A stretch of 64,000 bases of DNA from Tetrahymena thermophila SB210 (GCF_000189635.1 NW_002476433.1:186001-250000); one strand, 5' to 3'. Positions 51,204 through 64,000 are shown, counted from the first letter of the stretch. Made by a program: numbers and translations. The notes: generated by a model not told the origin, from the letters alone.

Positions 51204-53213
51204 TCAATCACTACTAATTTATTCATAATCTGATAGACATGAAGAACAATTTATTAAAGTATTTGTAGGATGATTAACTTGAAAGATGGCTAAACAGTCA
51301 ATACAGTATCTCCGACTTGGGGATGTAAAGAAAATTTTATGATCTTTGCAAGTATTTTTGTGACAATCAGGACAAGGAAATGCTTGATTGCAACATTCAT
51401 ATATTTAAATAGTGTTGCACTAAATATTAACATGATCACATAAACCTCCATATAATTTATACGGGAAAGGATTAGATATTTTTTCTATTTTAAGTATCTA
51501 AATTTCTCTATTTATTTACTTTATTTAGTCTTACATTTTCTTTGCCTTCTGAATCTTATTTTGTAGTGATTTTTTTTGCTCACTTAGATAATGAATAGTG
51601 TTTTCGCTAGAGTTAATATTTAAATATAATTAAAGGTTATCTAGCTTCTACAAAAAAGTACTTAACTTATCTTTTAAGTTTTTTTGAAAATTTTAAAACG
51701 ATGCTTCTAATTATTCGCTAATGTTTTCATTTATATTCACAATTTCTTCTATCCTTTTTTCTATTTTTACTATTTCTGCATCATTATAAAGCCTCATGAA
51801 AACATCTCTTTGTTCTTCATTCATATTTAGTATATTAGCTTACATAACCTAAAATTAATTAGATAAAAAAATATCAAAATATTTTTAAAATAAATTTATA
51901 TTCATTAAAAACAAAACTATAAAATTAATTTTAATAAAAAAAAATGAATGATTTTTTAATTAATAATTTAACTCCAAGCTTAAAAATTAACTTACTTTTT
52001 CAATTTAGGAAGAGAAAAACTTTTGGTCCTAAACTAAATGAGCAGTTTTAATATTATCCTAAACAAAAAACTATTTATATTATTCTTAAATTTTTGAATT
52101 AATTTGATCTAATTTTTAACACAAGCTCTGCTTAACTTAATTAATTTAGAATGATATTGTTTATAGTATTTAAGGCTCTTCATATTATAGTAAGGTCTAC
52201 TAAAAGTTTCTTATGCTTTGATAATAGTTATCATATTTGTATTAGATTATTTATAAAAAGTCTTCTATCTATATTTTAAATTCTGCATGGTCAGCATGAT
52301 CATCTAGCATACAATAAGCACATCCAATTTTTAATCTGCAATTACATTCCTATTTTGTGCAAAGAAATAAAATAGGAGATCTTTAATGTCTTTCCCTTAT
52401 TAATATAAACAACTTTAATATACTAATTTGAAATTGTATATACCCATTTCTAAATAAATTAATTAATTGAAATGTCATTTTCTATTTCTAAAATTAGATT
52501 AAAATTTGAAACATAAATAATTGATGAAAATATTTTAAAAATTATTATTTAATTAGTTATGTATATTTTAAAAATTATTTTAAAGTTAATAAATTGAATA
52601 TTATTATTTTTTACCTTGTGCATATGTGCTCTAACGTTAATCCTAATTTAGAAAATTAATTATACTAGTTATTTGGTTTACTATTGCTTGATATTACAAC
52701 CTATTAAGAAACATAATTTAAATGAAATGTTTTTAAAAATATAAAAAGTGTTACAGAGAATAGGGGATTACTAGAATGATTGAATATATCTTTGCTTTTA
52801 GGTGATCTTGAATTACACCTATTAGAAACATATTTTTTATTGTTACTGTTATCAAACGATTGCTATTCTTAGTAATGTTAGTTGAGATCTCTATAATTTA
52901 AGTTAAAAATATTTATAATTCTGCAATTTTAAAAATTTAAATACCTATTTTTAAGTATGCTGGGACTGTTTTAATATTTTATATTCTCCTTACTTCTTCC
53001 TGATTAATTTTGTTTTAATTAATGAGACCTTTTATTTTGAGAGCACCTTTAATAAGCAAAGTCATTATCTTTTGGGACTTTCAGTAACATAGGAGAAGCT
53101 CTTCTTTGAGAAGCAGTTTATTCTAATTAGAGCTCATCCAAATTAACAGGCTATTAGCTAATATCTAAATAATTATTTATCTAATAATCTATTCTGTTAA
53201 TGATTTCTTTCAT
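51204..53213 (-). CDS. B-box-like zinc finger, coiled-coil protein, 509 aa
   Basis: Five exons: 53213-52945, 52890-52755, 52700-52615, 52389-51996 and 51848-51204. Introns are 54, 54, 225 and 147 nt; all phases agree and total 1530 nt. Residues 1-155 are polar and likely disordered. A Cys/His cluster at 159-198 (LEHICTRH, FLCTKQECNCR, CAYCMLDDHADH) has B-box-like spacing. It is followed by about 200 residues of probable coiled coil (KIEKRIEEIVNINENISEQL). A second cluster near the C-terminus (GGLCDHVNIQC, CCNQAFPCPDCHK, RYCIDCLAIF, CSSC) resembles part of a CHY-type zinc finger. B-box plus coiled coil recalls TRIM-like scaffold proteins, but no RING domain is seen. Exon 3 to exon 4 joins the two halves of the first zinc cluster, which supports the model. 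Confidence 0.78.
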
Positions 53214-53661
53214 TATTTATTTTTTTACTTGAGAAATGAATTGATGTAATAATAAATATAATTTAGAATGAAATTACTTACTTACTTCTACTTATATTAA
53301 TCAAGAAGAAATAGCTATTTTAAAAACTAAAATTTTTAATACTTGAAAAGAACGTTAAAACAAAATAAATGAAATATCTCATCTTTCTTATAGCTATTTA
53401 TTTTACAAATAATTAATAATTTTTTATTATTATCTCTCTATAATATTTCAAAATAAATCAAAATTTATTCTTATTTAATTATTTGAAATATAAAAAATAA
53501 ATGTTTAAAAAAATAAATAATTTTTTTAAAAATTAAATAATAAAAAGATTTTAAAAAATACAATAAAATAAAATTATTTATCTAATAAAATCATACAAAA
53601 TAAGAAATATTATAATTTGATTAGTAAATAGTATTTAAAAAGCTTTTAAGATTTGAGATGA

Positions 53662-56600
53662 TCAAATATCCTTGATTAAATGTTATTTGAATCCAGGTTT
53701 AACATACTCAGTAAGCTTTTCAGCGTAGTATTCGTGTCTACCTGTCATAGTGAAACCCCACTTATCTTTAATTTATTAGCAAAGGTTAAGATCAACTTCG
53801 ACAACAAGGAGACCATCTCTAGTTCTAGAAAGACCTGGAGTTCTACTACCATCAGGAGCAGCAACATATGAAGAACCATAGAAGTGACCGAAGTCGTTTC
53901 TAGCTTAACCACCATCACCACTAGTGAATTTATTAGGGAAGATTTCAGTTCCAACACGGTTAATTCCTACAGAGAAATAGTGATTGGCAATAGCAGCGTT
54001 TCTTGCTTCAATAGGCCACATAGGTTCAGAAAGACCACCAACAGTAGCAGATGGGTTGAAGACGATTTCAGCTCCATTCAATCCGAGTTATTACCAAGAA
54101 AGAGGATGATGTCTATCATAGCAAATGTTTACACCAATTTTACCAAATTCAGTTTCGAAAACAGGGTGACCAGTGTTACCTTCCATGTAGTAAGTAGATT
54201 CATTGAAATCTCCAACACGAGGGATATGATTCTTTCTATGTTTACCAAGGAACTTACCCTTGCTAGAAATAACAACAGTAGTGTTGTAAATTGTGCCTCT
54301 TTCGTCGTCACGTTCCAAAATAGAGTTGACAATTACCATATTATATTTTCTAGCTAATTCTTAAAGCATTTATGTGGTAGGACCATGCTCAGCAGATTCA
54401 GCTAGTTCAATCCATGGGTATTTTTCACGAGTAGCTACAAAGAAGGGGCAAGTCCATAATTCTTGGAAACAAATAACATTAACTCCACTATGGTAAGCTG
54501 CTTCAACTACCTTCTTATTATAATCATGTATTGCTTATCTTTATTCTTAAATTGGTTGACTTGGAGAAGCTTTGTAAATATTTTATACAGCGCCAATACG
54601 AACTAATCTTGGTGGTCTTGTTTATTCTTTATTTGCTTACACTCTGAAACCTTTAATTTCAAAGTTGTGTTCTAAGGCCATTTCATGAGTTCTTAAAGCA
54701 AGATCAAGAGGTTTGTAGTTTTATCCATATAAAATTCTATAGACTTCACTACGCACCTTCTCAGGTATATAAGTATCGAAAGCCTATTCAACTGAGTTCA
54801 ACTCTTTAGTATTTTTGCAGAAAATTTCACTATCTTAAGTGCTGCATGAAGAGTGATTATGGTGATGATGATTATTATTGTTGTTGTGTTTTAATTGATT
54901 TTATAAAGATTAAATAGTAGAATTAGCAATGTTTAATTCAGTTTAGAGTTTTTGGATTTAGAATTCAGGAGTTTCCTAGTTAACTGATCTATCTATTATT
55001 TTAGTTGAGTAGTCTCTTTCTTATTCAAGATACTTAGATCTTTCATAAGGATAACCAAATGCAGTTCTGCCTATGTATTTTCCTGAACCCTTATGAGGAA
55101 TAAATGTATCATTCTCCCAAACAACATTACCTGCAGCAATTGTAGTATGAGATTTACCAGTTACACACATTCCTTCAAAAACATTATGGTCATGAGCATG
55201 GTGATGAGTTTTAGCAGATATAGTATGAGTTCTTTCAGGATCCCAAACTACAATATCTGCATCACTACCTTCTTAAATTCTACCTTTTTGAGGATACACA
55301 TTGAATATTTAAGCTGCTTGAGTGGAAGTTACTCTAACGAAATCCATAGGAGTTAAAATTCCCTTTCTAACACCGTTATTCCAAACAATAGACATTCTAT
55401 CTTCAAGGCCATTGCATCCATTAGGAATCTTAGTGAAATCATTAATACCCTTCCTCTTTTAGGCTTCAGAGAAAGTACAATTATCAGTACCAACAGTATG
55501 AATAGAACCCATAGCAAGGTATTTCATCATTCTAATTTTGCATTCTGGATCCATTGATAAAGCAGGAGACATAACAGCACCAGCAGCTACATCCCAATTC
55601 TTATCTAAATAATGTCTGCCATCAATACCTTATAAATATGTAAAATATATTATTATTATTTTTGACAACAAATATAATTTGTATTTTAAATAGTAAATAT
55701 AAATGGATGGATTTTCGATTATTTATATTTATTAGGTAGAATTGAGTGTTTAATATTTGTAATATCAAGTATTTTGTTTTTTAATTAAAAATATTTGTTT
55801 GGAAATAAAATCTTGTTTGCCTTCTAATTTTATTTAATCTTGTAAAAAAATCAATTTTCTTTAACTTAAATCTTAATAATAAACAAAATTGAGGTAAATA
55901 TCAAAAAAATTTTAGATATCAAAATTTTTAGGGCTTGGAATGTATGTATGACTGGATTTTTTTCAAATTAAAAGAAGTAATCTATCTGATTTAGTAAAAG
56001 ATCAAAATAAATAAATAAATTGACACGTTTATTAGATATTTTTATGAAAATTAAATTAATTGAAAATTTTCTAAAAAGAGTGGGGAAATCTTTATTGAAA
56101 TCAAGTTAGAGAAAAATAACAAACAACTTTTTACGATCGACTGACTGAAAATAAATATAATCAAAGATACTTCTTTTAATCAGAAATTTGATTTTGCGAC
56201 GAAGGTGACGAGATTTTAATTTACAGCCAAAAATTGTAGAGAAAAAATTAAAAATAAGTCAGATTTTTAAAATCAAAGTTTTTATTTCATCTTTAACATA
56301 GCTTATTCAAAAATAAAAATGTTAAAGTGAGATTGTTTTTAAAGTTAGTTAGTTAATTAGTTTGCCTATTTAAGCTATTTATTTCTAATTTCAAAAACGT
56401 ATAATATTAATTCAATAATAAATTGTCTGCATTTAGGATTTATTAAATTATTTGTAATTGATCTCTCTAATCTTATTAAATTGTTATTAACCCACCTTTC
56501 TACCACATTGGCTAATAATAAACGAAGTATTTTTTTTGAATCTATATAGTTACCTAATGTTGAAGCGAGAGTCTCACCAAATACTTAGCAGCCTTTCTAT

Positions 56601-57409
56601 CTAGCTCTAATAACTTCCTCAGCAGCTTCTGTACCCATTAAATGAACTACATAAAGAGGAGTACCTATTTCGTTTGCAAAAACGATTGCTCTATGAGTTG
56701 CTTCGGCTTCTACATCCTTGCTTCTGCTAAGATAATGGCCTTCAGGTCCTGTAACGCCAGCTGCTAATATTTTTTTCTAGAGATGATCTATCAAATATCC
56801 ATTTTCTGCATGAACCATTGAAAGAGCACCTAATTCTTTACATCTTTCTAAGCATCTAATCATTTCGTCATCTGTTACCATCAATGAACCTTTATAAGCA
56901 AGGAAAAATTTGAAACTAACAACACCAAGCTTGACAAGTTCAGCCATTTCTTTTTCTACTTACTCACTCCACCAAGTAATGCAGCAATGTAAACCAAAAT
57001 CGTGATGAACCTTTGGATCAGCCCAAGCCCTCCACTATTCATAGGCTTTAAGTAGTGATTCACCTGGTTTAGGAACTATAAAATCTAATAAAAATGTGGT
57101 ACCACCAGCAGAGGTTGCACGAGTACCAGTATCAAAGCAATCTTAAGAAACGGTTCCCATGAAAGGCATTTGTAAATGAGAATGAGTCTCGATACCTCCT
57201 GGAATAACAAATTTGTTTGTTGCATCTATTATTTTAGAGCCTGCTAATGGTTCTAGACGACCAGTGGGAGCTATCTTTTAAATTTTTCCATCAACTACTT
57301 AAACATCAGCATCAAACTTACAGTCGTGGTTCACTACTGTACCCTTTTTAATGAATATGGGAGTCTTTTTTGTTGTGGAGAATTTTAACCTTCTGATACC
57401 AGCTAACAT
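53662..57409 (-). CDS. Bifunctional dihydropyrimidinase / beta-ureidopropionase fusion, 940 aa
   Basis: Exons 57409-56554 and 55628-53662 (925-nt intron at a Gly codon; 2823 nt in frame). Residues about 15-500 are dihydropyrimidinase: metal ligands His76 and His78 (GIETHSH), Lys173 for carboxylation (FFLAYKG), His200 (VHAENG), His256 (VVHLMG), Asp334 (GTDNCTF). A linker at about 505-560 has a short coiled coil and an Asn/His tract. Residues about 565-940 are a full-length beta-ureidopropionase of the nitrilase fold: Glu675 (CFQELWT), Lys751 (HRKNHIPR), Cys788 (NICYDRHHP). The two domains catalyse successive steps, dihydrouracil to N-carbamoyl-beta-alanine to beta-alanine. No stop or splice signal separates them. 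The N-terminus [13 protein letters not shown] is basic and may target mitochondria. All expected catalytic residues are present. Glutamine is often TAA/TAG, so standard-code frames break it up. Confidence 0.93.
55629..56553 (-). other. Long intron (925 nt) inside the dihydropyrimidinase domain
   Basis: It lies between the STLG and IDGRHY parts of the dihydropyrimidinase active domain; the joined reading matches the family (SLG.DG.HY). It is much longer than other introns in the right part of the window. A less AT-rich stretch at about 56130-56260 (GCGACGAAGGTGACGAGAT, CGATCGACTGACTGAAAA) could hide a small RNA, but I see no complete snoRNA signature. Confidence 0.6.
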
Positions 57410-58580
57410 TAATACCTACTTTTTAAAACAATTATCTTATTTGATTAACTTTATTATTTTTTGTTGATTTATTTGATTATTAATTTTGAAATATTTGGTG
57501 TCACTTTTAATATCCTCAAATTTTATATCATATTAATGATACAAATCAACAAACATATCCAATTATTAAAATCAAATAAATCTTTTTATAAGATTTAGAG
57601 GATTTAATAATAAATTTAATTTTTCAGTATTAATCTCAACATTTGTTCAGATATAATAAAGGTTTTCAGCTTTTTTTTTTTTTTCTTTTACGTTTTTTAT
57701 CTAAAGTTATTAGTATCCCATCCCGCTTGGTAATAAATAATATTGTATCTATGATAAAAAAATATAAATATATTAGGATATGATAAAACGTCTTTAATTA
57801 GAATAAAATATACTTTATATATTCATACCTTAAGAAATAACAAGTATATACTGAATAAAATTTCAACTAATATTAAAGAGATCAAATTTAAATAAAAAAG
57901 TTTTTCATATTTGGCCTTATAAAATGAGAAATTACATTTTTTCTTCTAAATACAATAAAATTTTGAAAATAGTAAAATTATTAAGAAGTACATTTTTTTG
58001 AATTGAACTAATTTTATATTTGAAATTGATAAAAATAAAAAGAATTTAAAATAATTCCTATTAGTTTATTAAAGTAAGCTATAGAACAAATAAAAGCTTT
58101 TGTATAATTAATAATTAAATAATAAAAAATATATTATTTTTTAATTTTATTTTCTCTCTTTCTCCTTTATTTATTTATTCAAAGTTGTGAGAAAAAAATA
58201 AAGGAGCAAACTATTTTGATTATTATAAAAATTACAAATTAATAATAATAATGTTTGTTATGATTTGTAATTGTTTACATTGAATCAAAAAAATTAAAAA
58301 AAATAGACAATACAGATATTATAGCTTGAAATTAAATAGTTTTCTATAAACAAATCGTTTAACTCAAATATTAATTATATTTAGAAACTAATTTACTTTT
58401 TGTGGTAATTAATCTCTGTCTTTTTTTTTGATTTTTTTATTTATTGAATTGTATGAGTTAATCATGTAAAGAAGATTAGAGGGATGATTTAATTTCTAGA
58501 AGGTTAGTTAGTTAGTTAGTTAATACTTATATTATAATATTGAATTATTTAAAATACAAAATACCACATATATTTTATAT
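57410..58580. promoter_or_regulatory. Intergenic region upstream of the fusion gene
   Basis: AT-rich DNA holding the presumed promoter of the fusion gene and the 3' flank of RWNMK copy I. It contains a GTTA run at about 58504-58522. No gene was seen. Confidence 0.45.
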
Positions 58581-59225
58581 TCAATTGCTTTTAATAATTG
58601 ATTTATTTTTTTTGTAATATCTTATTTTGCAACAATCTTCAGGATTTTGTATTTATTTAAGCAGTTGTTAAATAATAATTTAATGCTCATTTTTATTTGA
58701 GACTTTACTATTATCAAGCCAGAGTTTATTGATGTTTGTTAAATAGTATTCAAAAAGAGGTTTTATTTTAGACTTTTCAACTAAATTTTTAGCTTTCATA
58801 TTCCATCTTTTTCCTTCAGTTTTCAGACTAAATTTTAAAATTTTACACAACTAAGAGTGACCATAAGAGACTTTGCTAAGATAACAAAAAAACTGCTTTT
58901 GTTTTTCGTCTTCTTCATTTTCAATGTATCTTTAGAAGGATTTTAGTATATTTTTCATTATGTTTGAATTTTTACTATGAAAATGAGTTATAGTCTGATA
59001 GCTATCTGACTATATTCCTTGTGAATTCACTTAGCAAATTGAGATCTAAATCTACTCACGTTCTTTGGATTCTTTGTTTATTTATTAAATTTGAGTATTG
59101 CTTTTCTTAGTGTTTTACAACTCTTTTTCAGAAAAGTAGATTTCCACAATATCAAGGAATGCTTAGATTGAGAATTCATAATTATTATTTGTTTAAATTT
59201 AATTAGCATATGAGTCCATCTACAT
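58581..59225 (-). CDS. RWNMK-family protein, copy I, 214 aa (diverged)
   Basis: An intact 215-codon frame with a TGA stop. It is closest to copy H: FLDIVEIY, NIMKNILKSFQRYIENEED, SKVSYGHSQLCKILK, GKRWNMKAKNLVEKS, LFEYYLTNINKLWLDNSKV. The N-terminal and middle thirds are free to vary. It starts MQMDSYANQ; two Met codons lie three residues apart and either could be used. It is a dispersed older member of the family. Confidence 0.82.
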
Positions 59226-61713
59226 TTTTATTTAAAATGAAAGATTAGTTTTTTAGTAAAAAGTTTATTTTGATTTTGGTTTGATTTAAATATTTATATT
59301 CCAAATTCAATTCAATAATTTTTTTTCAAGATAAAAAACTTAAAAAGAATATTGATCTCTAATCATTAGATAAGTTGTTTATATCCTCAAATATTTATAA
59401 ATTTATTAATTTTTGTTATTAATTACTGCGCTACCTTTCGTTTCTTACCCGTGTTTTTTTTATTAATAATTTAACCATATTTTGAATATAATTTTTTTAA
59501 AAATGAATCATTTTTTAACATTTTTAATGGCGGTGAGAGATTATATAGTATATTTAAGTTTTTTTGTAAAAGTTTTATATGAAATAAATATTTAAAATAG
59601 ATTATTTTAAAATATTTAAATTATTTCTAATTGTATAAAAAGAACAGTTTATTTATTTAATAAATTCAATACTGTTAATTAAAGAAATTGTAAATAATTA
59701 TCTGTTTGTAAAAATTAAAAGTTATGAATGATTTAAATATTCGTAATTGATAAGAAACTTTTAAAAATAAATTGATTGATTATTCTAAATTTTATAATTA
59801 AATCATCTCCTTAAAAATTTTAATATACATATTTCTTTTCAATAATTAAAAATAGTTTACTTGAATAATTTTTATCCAAATTATATCTAGCTATTTTTTC
59901 ATTTCATTTATTATCTTAAATATATCGATTTTTGTAACAACAACAAAGATTTTTTATTCTTAAAGCTCTATTTTGTTTATCCATATATGGGCTAAGAGAA
60001 AGTGCATGAATAATTAAAAAAGTCTGCAATTATTTAAATATATTTCAATTAGGGGATAAATAATGATATTAGATAAAAATTAAGAGTTACCAAATAAATT
60101 ACTCTTCAAATAAAGTCAAAAAAATTAATCAACTCATCAATCAATCACTAATTTACTTTTTGCAAATTTTAAAATTTGTTTTCTAAAAATTATTTTTATT
60201 GTAATATAATTTTATAAATTAATTTCAAAGTTATCTAAATTTTTATAAATTGTTATGTTTGTTTAGTTAACTAAATTCAAATTGATATTTTTTATTTAAA
60301 GCAAGCAATAATAATACACCTAAAAATGAAATTATACGTTTAGTTAATATGTTAAACTTGAATAGATATTTTTAAATTATGTATAATGGTTAATAACGAT
60401 GACGCGTTCTTCTTTGAAAATATTTAAATAATCAAGCATCTTGATCTTATTTTAATTACGTAATTAATTAAGTTTTCATCAGATCAATAATTATCTTCTT
60501 ACTTAAAAATAAAATTGAATCAAAGCCTATTAATGTTTAAAATAAAAATTTAAAAATATTTTAAATAAATGGATGAGGAATTAATAAATTGATTATATAA
60601 ATAAATAAATGCACAAAATAATTCTTTTAAAATAAAAAAGAAATGATGAAAATTTTACTTCATATTAATAAAAATTCTTAACATTTTGTTAATAATTTAA
60701 TATTTAATTTATCTAGTAAATATTAATATTGCGTTTGATGTAAAACAACTATTAAAAATATTTTTTACTTGATTAAATAACCAAAAATTTTATAAAATTG
60801 ATTTCACTTAGCGATAAAAATAATATTATTCTGCGATGAATGAACCTATTGTTTTTCTAAAATACAAAATTTAAAGAGTTTAACTAAAAATTCAAGTATG
60901 ATAAAAAATATTAATACAGTTAAACAAGCATAGGTCATGTAAATGAACATTTTTAAAAGTAAAACAATAATAGAAATAAATTTTTAAAATAGGATACATA
61001 TAAAAAATGCTTTTCAAATACTTAAAATACTAAAATTTTCAAATTTTTTTTGGTAGAACTAAATTAATTTATAGTTCATATGTTATTTATTATATGTTTT
61101 ACTAAAATTTATAATAAAAAAATTAAATTAAACAAAGAGTTTAGTGTAGATTGGTTTATTTTTAATTAAAATATCACATAAAATATTCATTTATTTATAG
61201 TTTCCAATATTTATCAAAATATTTATAAACATTTTTTTATTTTTTATATTTTAAAGCAATATTCTCTTTCAATTTTTTTAATTAAAAAAATTAGTTAATA
61301 CTTATGATTTAAATTTGATTTAAGATTCTTACGATTAATCTTAATATAAGAAAATTATCCAATAAAAATGGGAGTCACTTAATAAATGATAAAATATTTT
61401 AAAAATTTTAATAACAAAACACAAAAATTATATTTTTTATTATTCTTTGAAGTTACATCTGAAAAATATTTTGTTTTATTAAATGCATGGACAACAAACC
61501 AAGCTTTTTGCTTATTTTAACCTATATTAAGCTTTTAGGTTAGGCAAGCAAATTAAGAAATATCAGTATTTTGAGAGATAAGATTATGAAAAATTATTAT
61601 ACAAGACAATATAAAGATAGATTTAATTTAAATTAAAAATATAAACTAAGATATAAAAATTATTTGACAAATAAAGCACTTAGCTTATTAATAAAACTAA
61701 TAAAAGCATTGCT
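59226..61713. other. AT-rich intergenic DNA
   Basis: About 2.5 kb without a supported gene on either strand, with many A/T homopolymers. Nothing else was recognised. Confidence 0.5.
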
Positions 61714-62340
61714 TCACTCTAATTTTTTAATTATAGATTTTTTTTTATGATAATATTTGATTACTTAACATTCTTCTGGATTTTATATGTATTTTATAAT
61801 AATTTTAACAGCTTCTTCATGCGATTCTCGATTAGAAACTTTGCTATGATTTAGCCAGTAGATGTCTATATTTAAAAGATAATGTTCAAACAAAGGTTTT
61901 AGAATAGATTTCTCAATTATATTTTTAAGTTTCAGGTTCCATCTTTTTCCATTTACTTTCAGACTACATTTTATATATTTACTTAGCGAATTATAGCTGT
62001 AAGAAACATTAGCTAATTTACAGTAAAGCTTTTAATTTTCTTGATCCTTTTCATTTTCAATAAATCTTTGAAAAGATTTTAAAATATTTTTTATTAAATT
62101 TGAATTCTTAGTATGAAAAATAGTTTCTTTATTTTTAATCTACTACCCTAATTAATTATCGTATATTCCTTGTATTTCAGTATTTTCAAATAGTCTATTA
62201 GTATTTTGAGATATTTATTCAGAAGGAGTTATCTAATTAGAAGTGTAGAATTAAGCAATTTCAAGAAATAATTTAATAGAAAAACTTTAATCTTGTTAAA
62301 TTATTTGTTCTTAATTGTCCTATTTCTTTAATATTTACAT
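61714..62340 (-). CDS. RWNMK-family protein, copy J, 208 aa (most diverged)
   Basis: An intact 209-codon frame with TGA. The core is still clear: HTKNSNLIKNILKSFQRFIE, CKLANVSYSYNSLSKYIK, GKRWNLKLKNIIEKS, LFEHYLLNIDIYWLNHSKV, KYYHKKKSIIKK. Several positions constant in A-I differ here, including loss of the Cys in the LCKF block. It is the member farthest from the duplicated field and probably the oldest branch in the window. Confidence 0.82.
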
Positions 62341-64000
62341 TTTTAAACAGATATTTTTGATTTATGATTTAATTAATTTCTTATTTATTATTTGATTATA
62401 CAAATAAAAAATTAATCATGGGAATTTATACAAATATTATACATAATTTGCTATTTGAGTCTAAGTCTTATTTATCACAAAAAGTGAAGGTTCTTTAAAC
62501 GTTTACACTTTTTTCTTTTTATTAAAAAAAATTACAAATAAAATATAATGATTAATCATTTTAAATTTATGATTATTGTATTTATTTAATTTATTGATTC
62601 ATCTTATGTTTGTTTACTTACTTACTCTCTTTTGTGTTTATTCTAAAAAATTACAAATAAAATATAAGGGTTAGTTTTTTAAATTTCAGGTTATCTTATA
62701 TGTATGTTTAATGAATGGTTGATTCTTCTAACTGTAAAATTAAATTAGTACTGTCAAATTAAAATTAATTTAATTTTCACTTATGAATTGAGAAATATTA
62801 AAATATTTACAGAAATAATATTTTGATTTTATTAAATATTATATTAAGAATATTACTAATATTGCTATATCAGTTTTAATTGGATTCCATTAAAGTATCA
62901 AGTAATTAATTATTTAAACTCAGAGTATATGATATGAAAAGTTTTCTAATAAAATACAAAGACTTTCAAAAAAGAAAATTGCAACCCTTTTCATATTTTC
63001 ATTTCAATAACTCTTTTTACTTAAAATCATTTTTTTCCTTTTTTGCAATTTTATTAAATACTAATTTTTATATTAATGCTTTCAATAATTTAAATTATTC
63101 AGTTATATAATAAATACAAGATGAAATAAAATTAATGCGTCATATTTAAAAGTAAAAACCTTTTTAATTCTGATGTAAATCTAAGTGATAATAATGAAAT
63201 AACCATTAAATCTTGTTTCAAAAAAAACTTAATATTTTGGTTGATAAAATAAAAACATAGTTTAAAAATGCTTTAATAGTATTTTAAACGAACAAAATTT
63301 ATGTAACTTCTTAAAAAAATATTTTAATATCATGCTTGCATACAAAATTTCAATTATGTTTGTTTAACTAATTCGCTTTATACCACTAATTAAAGTTATT
63401 CTTTGATAATCTTTAAATTTTTAATATTTGCTTGCCACTAATTAAACATCTGAAAAACTTATATTTATCAATTTCTGCTTTTTTTGGGGAAAGAATTTCT
63501 TTTTTCTTCATTTCTTCCTTTCTAATAATATACAATAGCCCGAGCTATTACAATTTTTTCATAACTTTAGAAACTCATAAAGAATGAAAAATATTCATTA
63601 TTTAAATTAGCTCCTTAGATCCTTACCTCATCTTTTTTAATTAGAAATCCAAGCAACCAATTAATCATAAAATTTTTTAGATTAAGTAAATAATTCAAAA
63701 TTTAATAAGATAAATCTATCTATTCAGAATTTTTAAAATGCCTTATTGAGTTTTGCCAAAATGTATTTGAAAAAGTAGCATTTTAAAATTGAATAAAATT
63801 GTTTTCTTACATAAATTAATAAGAAATTTGATAATTTATTATCTATTAGATTTAGTTTGTTGTATTTTACCAAATCAATGTATTTTTGACATAAATATTA
63901 TTAATTATTATCATTATTATTTACTAATAAATTAAAAAATAGTTAGATGAAACATCATAACAGCTTAATTTCATTATATATAAGATGAATTATTCAAACA
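62341..64000. other. AT-rich DNA to the window end
   Basis: It holds the 5' flank of copy J and then AT-rich sequence. I see no coding frame of convincing length and no repeat shared with the rest of the window. A gene may begin beyond the right edge. Confidence 0.45.

Noticed and set aside
53680-55356. Plus-strand and alternative minus-strand frames of 60-160 codons
   Set aside because: They overlap the conserved fusion enzyme on the minus strand, have no family resemblance, and end at TAA or TAG, which are not stops here.

Overview
The window is AT-rich nuclear DNA from a ciliate, most likely Tetrahymena or a close relative. In every convincing reading frame TAA and TAG are read as glutamine and only TGA stops. 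Introns are short and AT-rich with GT..AG ends, and several long proteins resemble ciliate membrane-protein families. Frames called with the standard code miss or truncate almost every gene here. I saw no telomeric repeats, perfect chromosome breakage sequence, tRNA or rRNA genes.

Left part (1-9.6 kb): a fragment of an SR-type splicing-factor gene (S1, about 0.4-1.0 kb); a 668-aa ciliate-type membrane protein on the minus strand (3039-5171); an incompletely resolved plus-strand gene (about 5.4-6.8 kb); and the only intact copy of the SR splicing-factor gene (7195-9593, six exons). Its first intron is about 1.2 kb and holds an unusually GC-rich island.

Middle (9.6-41 kb): a field of nested segmental duplications. 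The module pairs a minus-strand, single-exon gene of about 220 codons (here called the RWNMK family, function unknown) with a plus-strand, non-functional 3' fragment of the SR gene. Six family members lie in this field, or seven with one frameshifted copy, plus one truncated copy. Blocks 15.1-22.4 and 27.7-35.4 kb are copies of each other. Two MITE-like elements with terminal inverted repeats are present. One is seen filled in two copies and empty in others, which orders the duplications. The field ends with a truncated copy of the gene at 41.7 kb and a small fossil of a virus-like or mobile element (37.1-37.5 kb).

Right part (41-64 kb): a 1319-aa secreted/multi-pass membrane protein (41657-45699), an omega-like glutathione S-transferase (47849-48687), a B-box/coiled-coil zinc protein (51204-53213), and a single gene (53662-57409) that fuses dihydropyrimidinase to beta-ureidopropionase, the second and third steps of reductive pyrimidine breakdown. 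Three diverged but intact RWNMK-family genes (49.1, 58.6 and 61.7 kb) show that this family predates the duplications and is held by selection on protein.

The best candidates for something new are the pyrimidine-catabolism fusion enzyme, the RWNMK gene family with its divergent pairing to SR-gene fragments, and the long structured intron of the SR gene.
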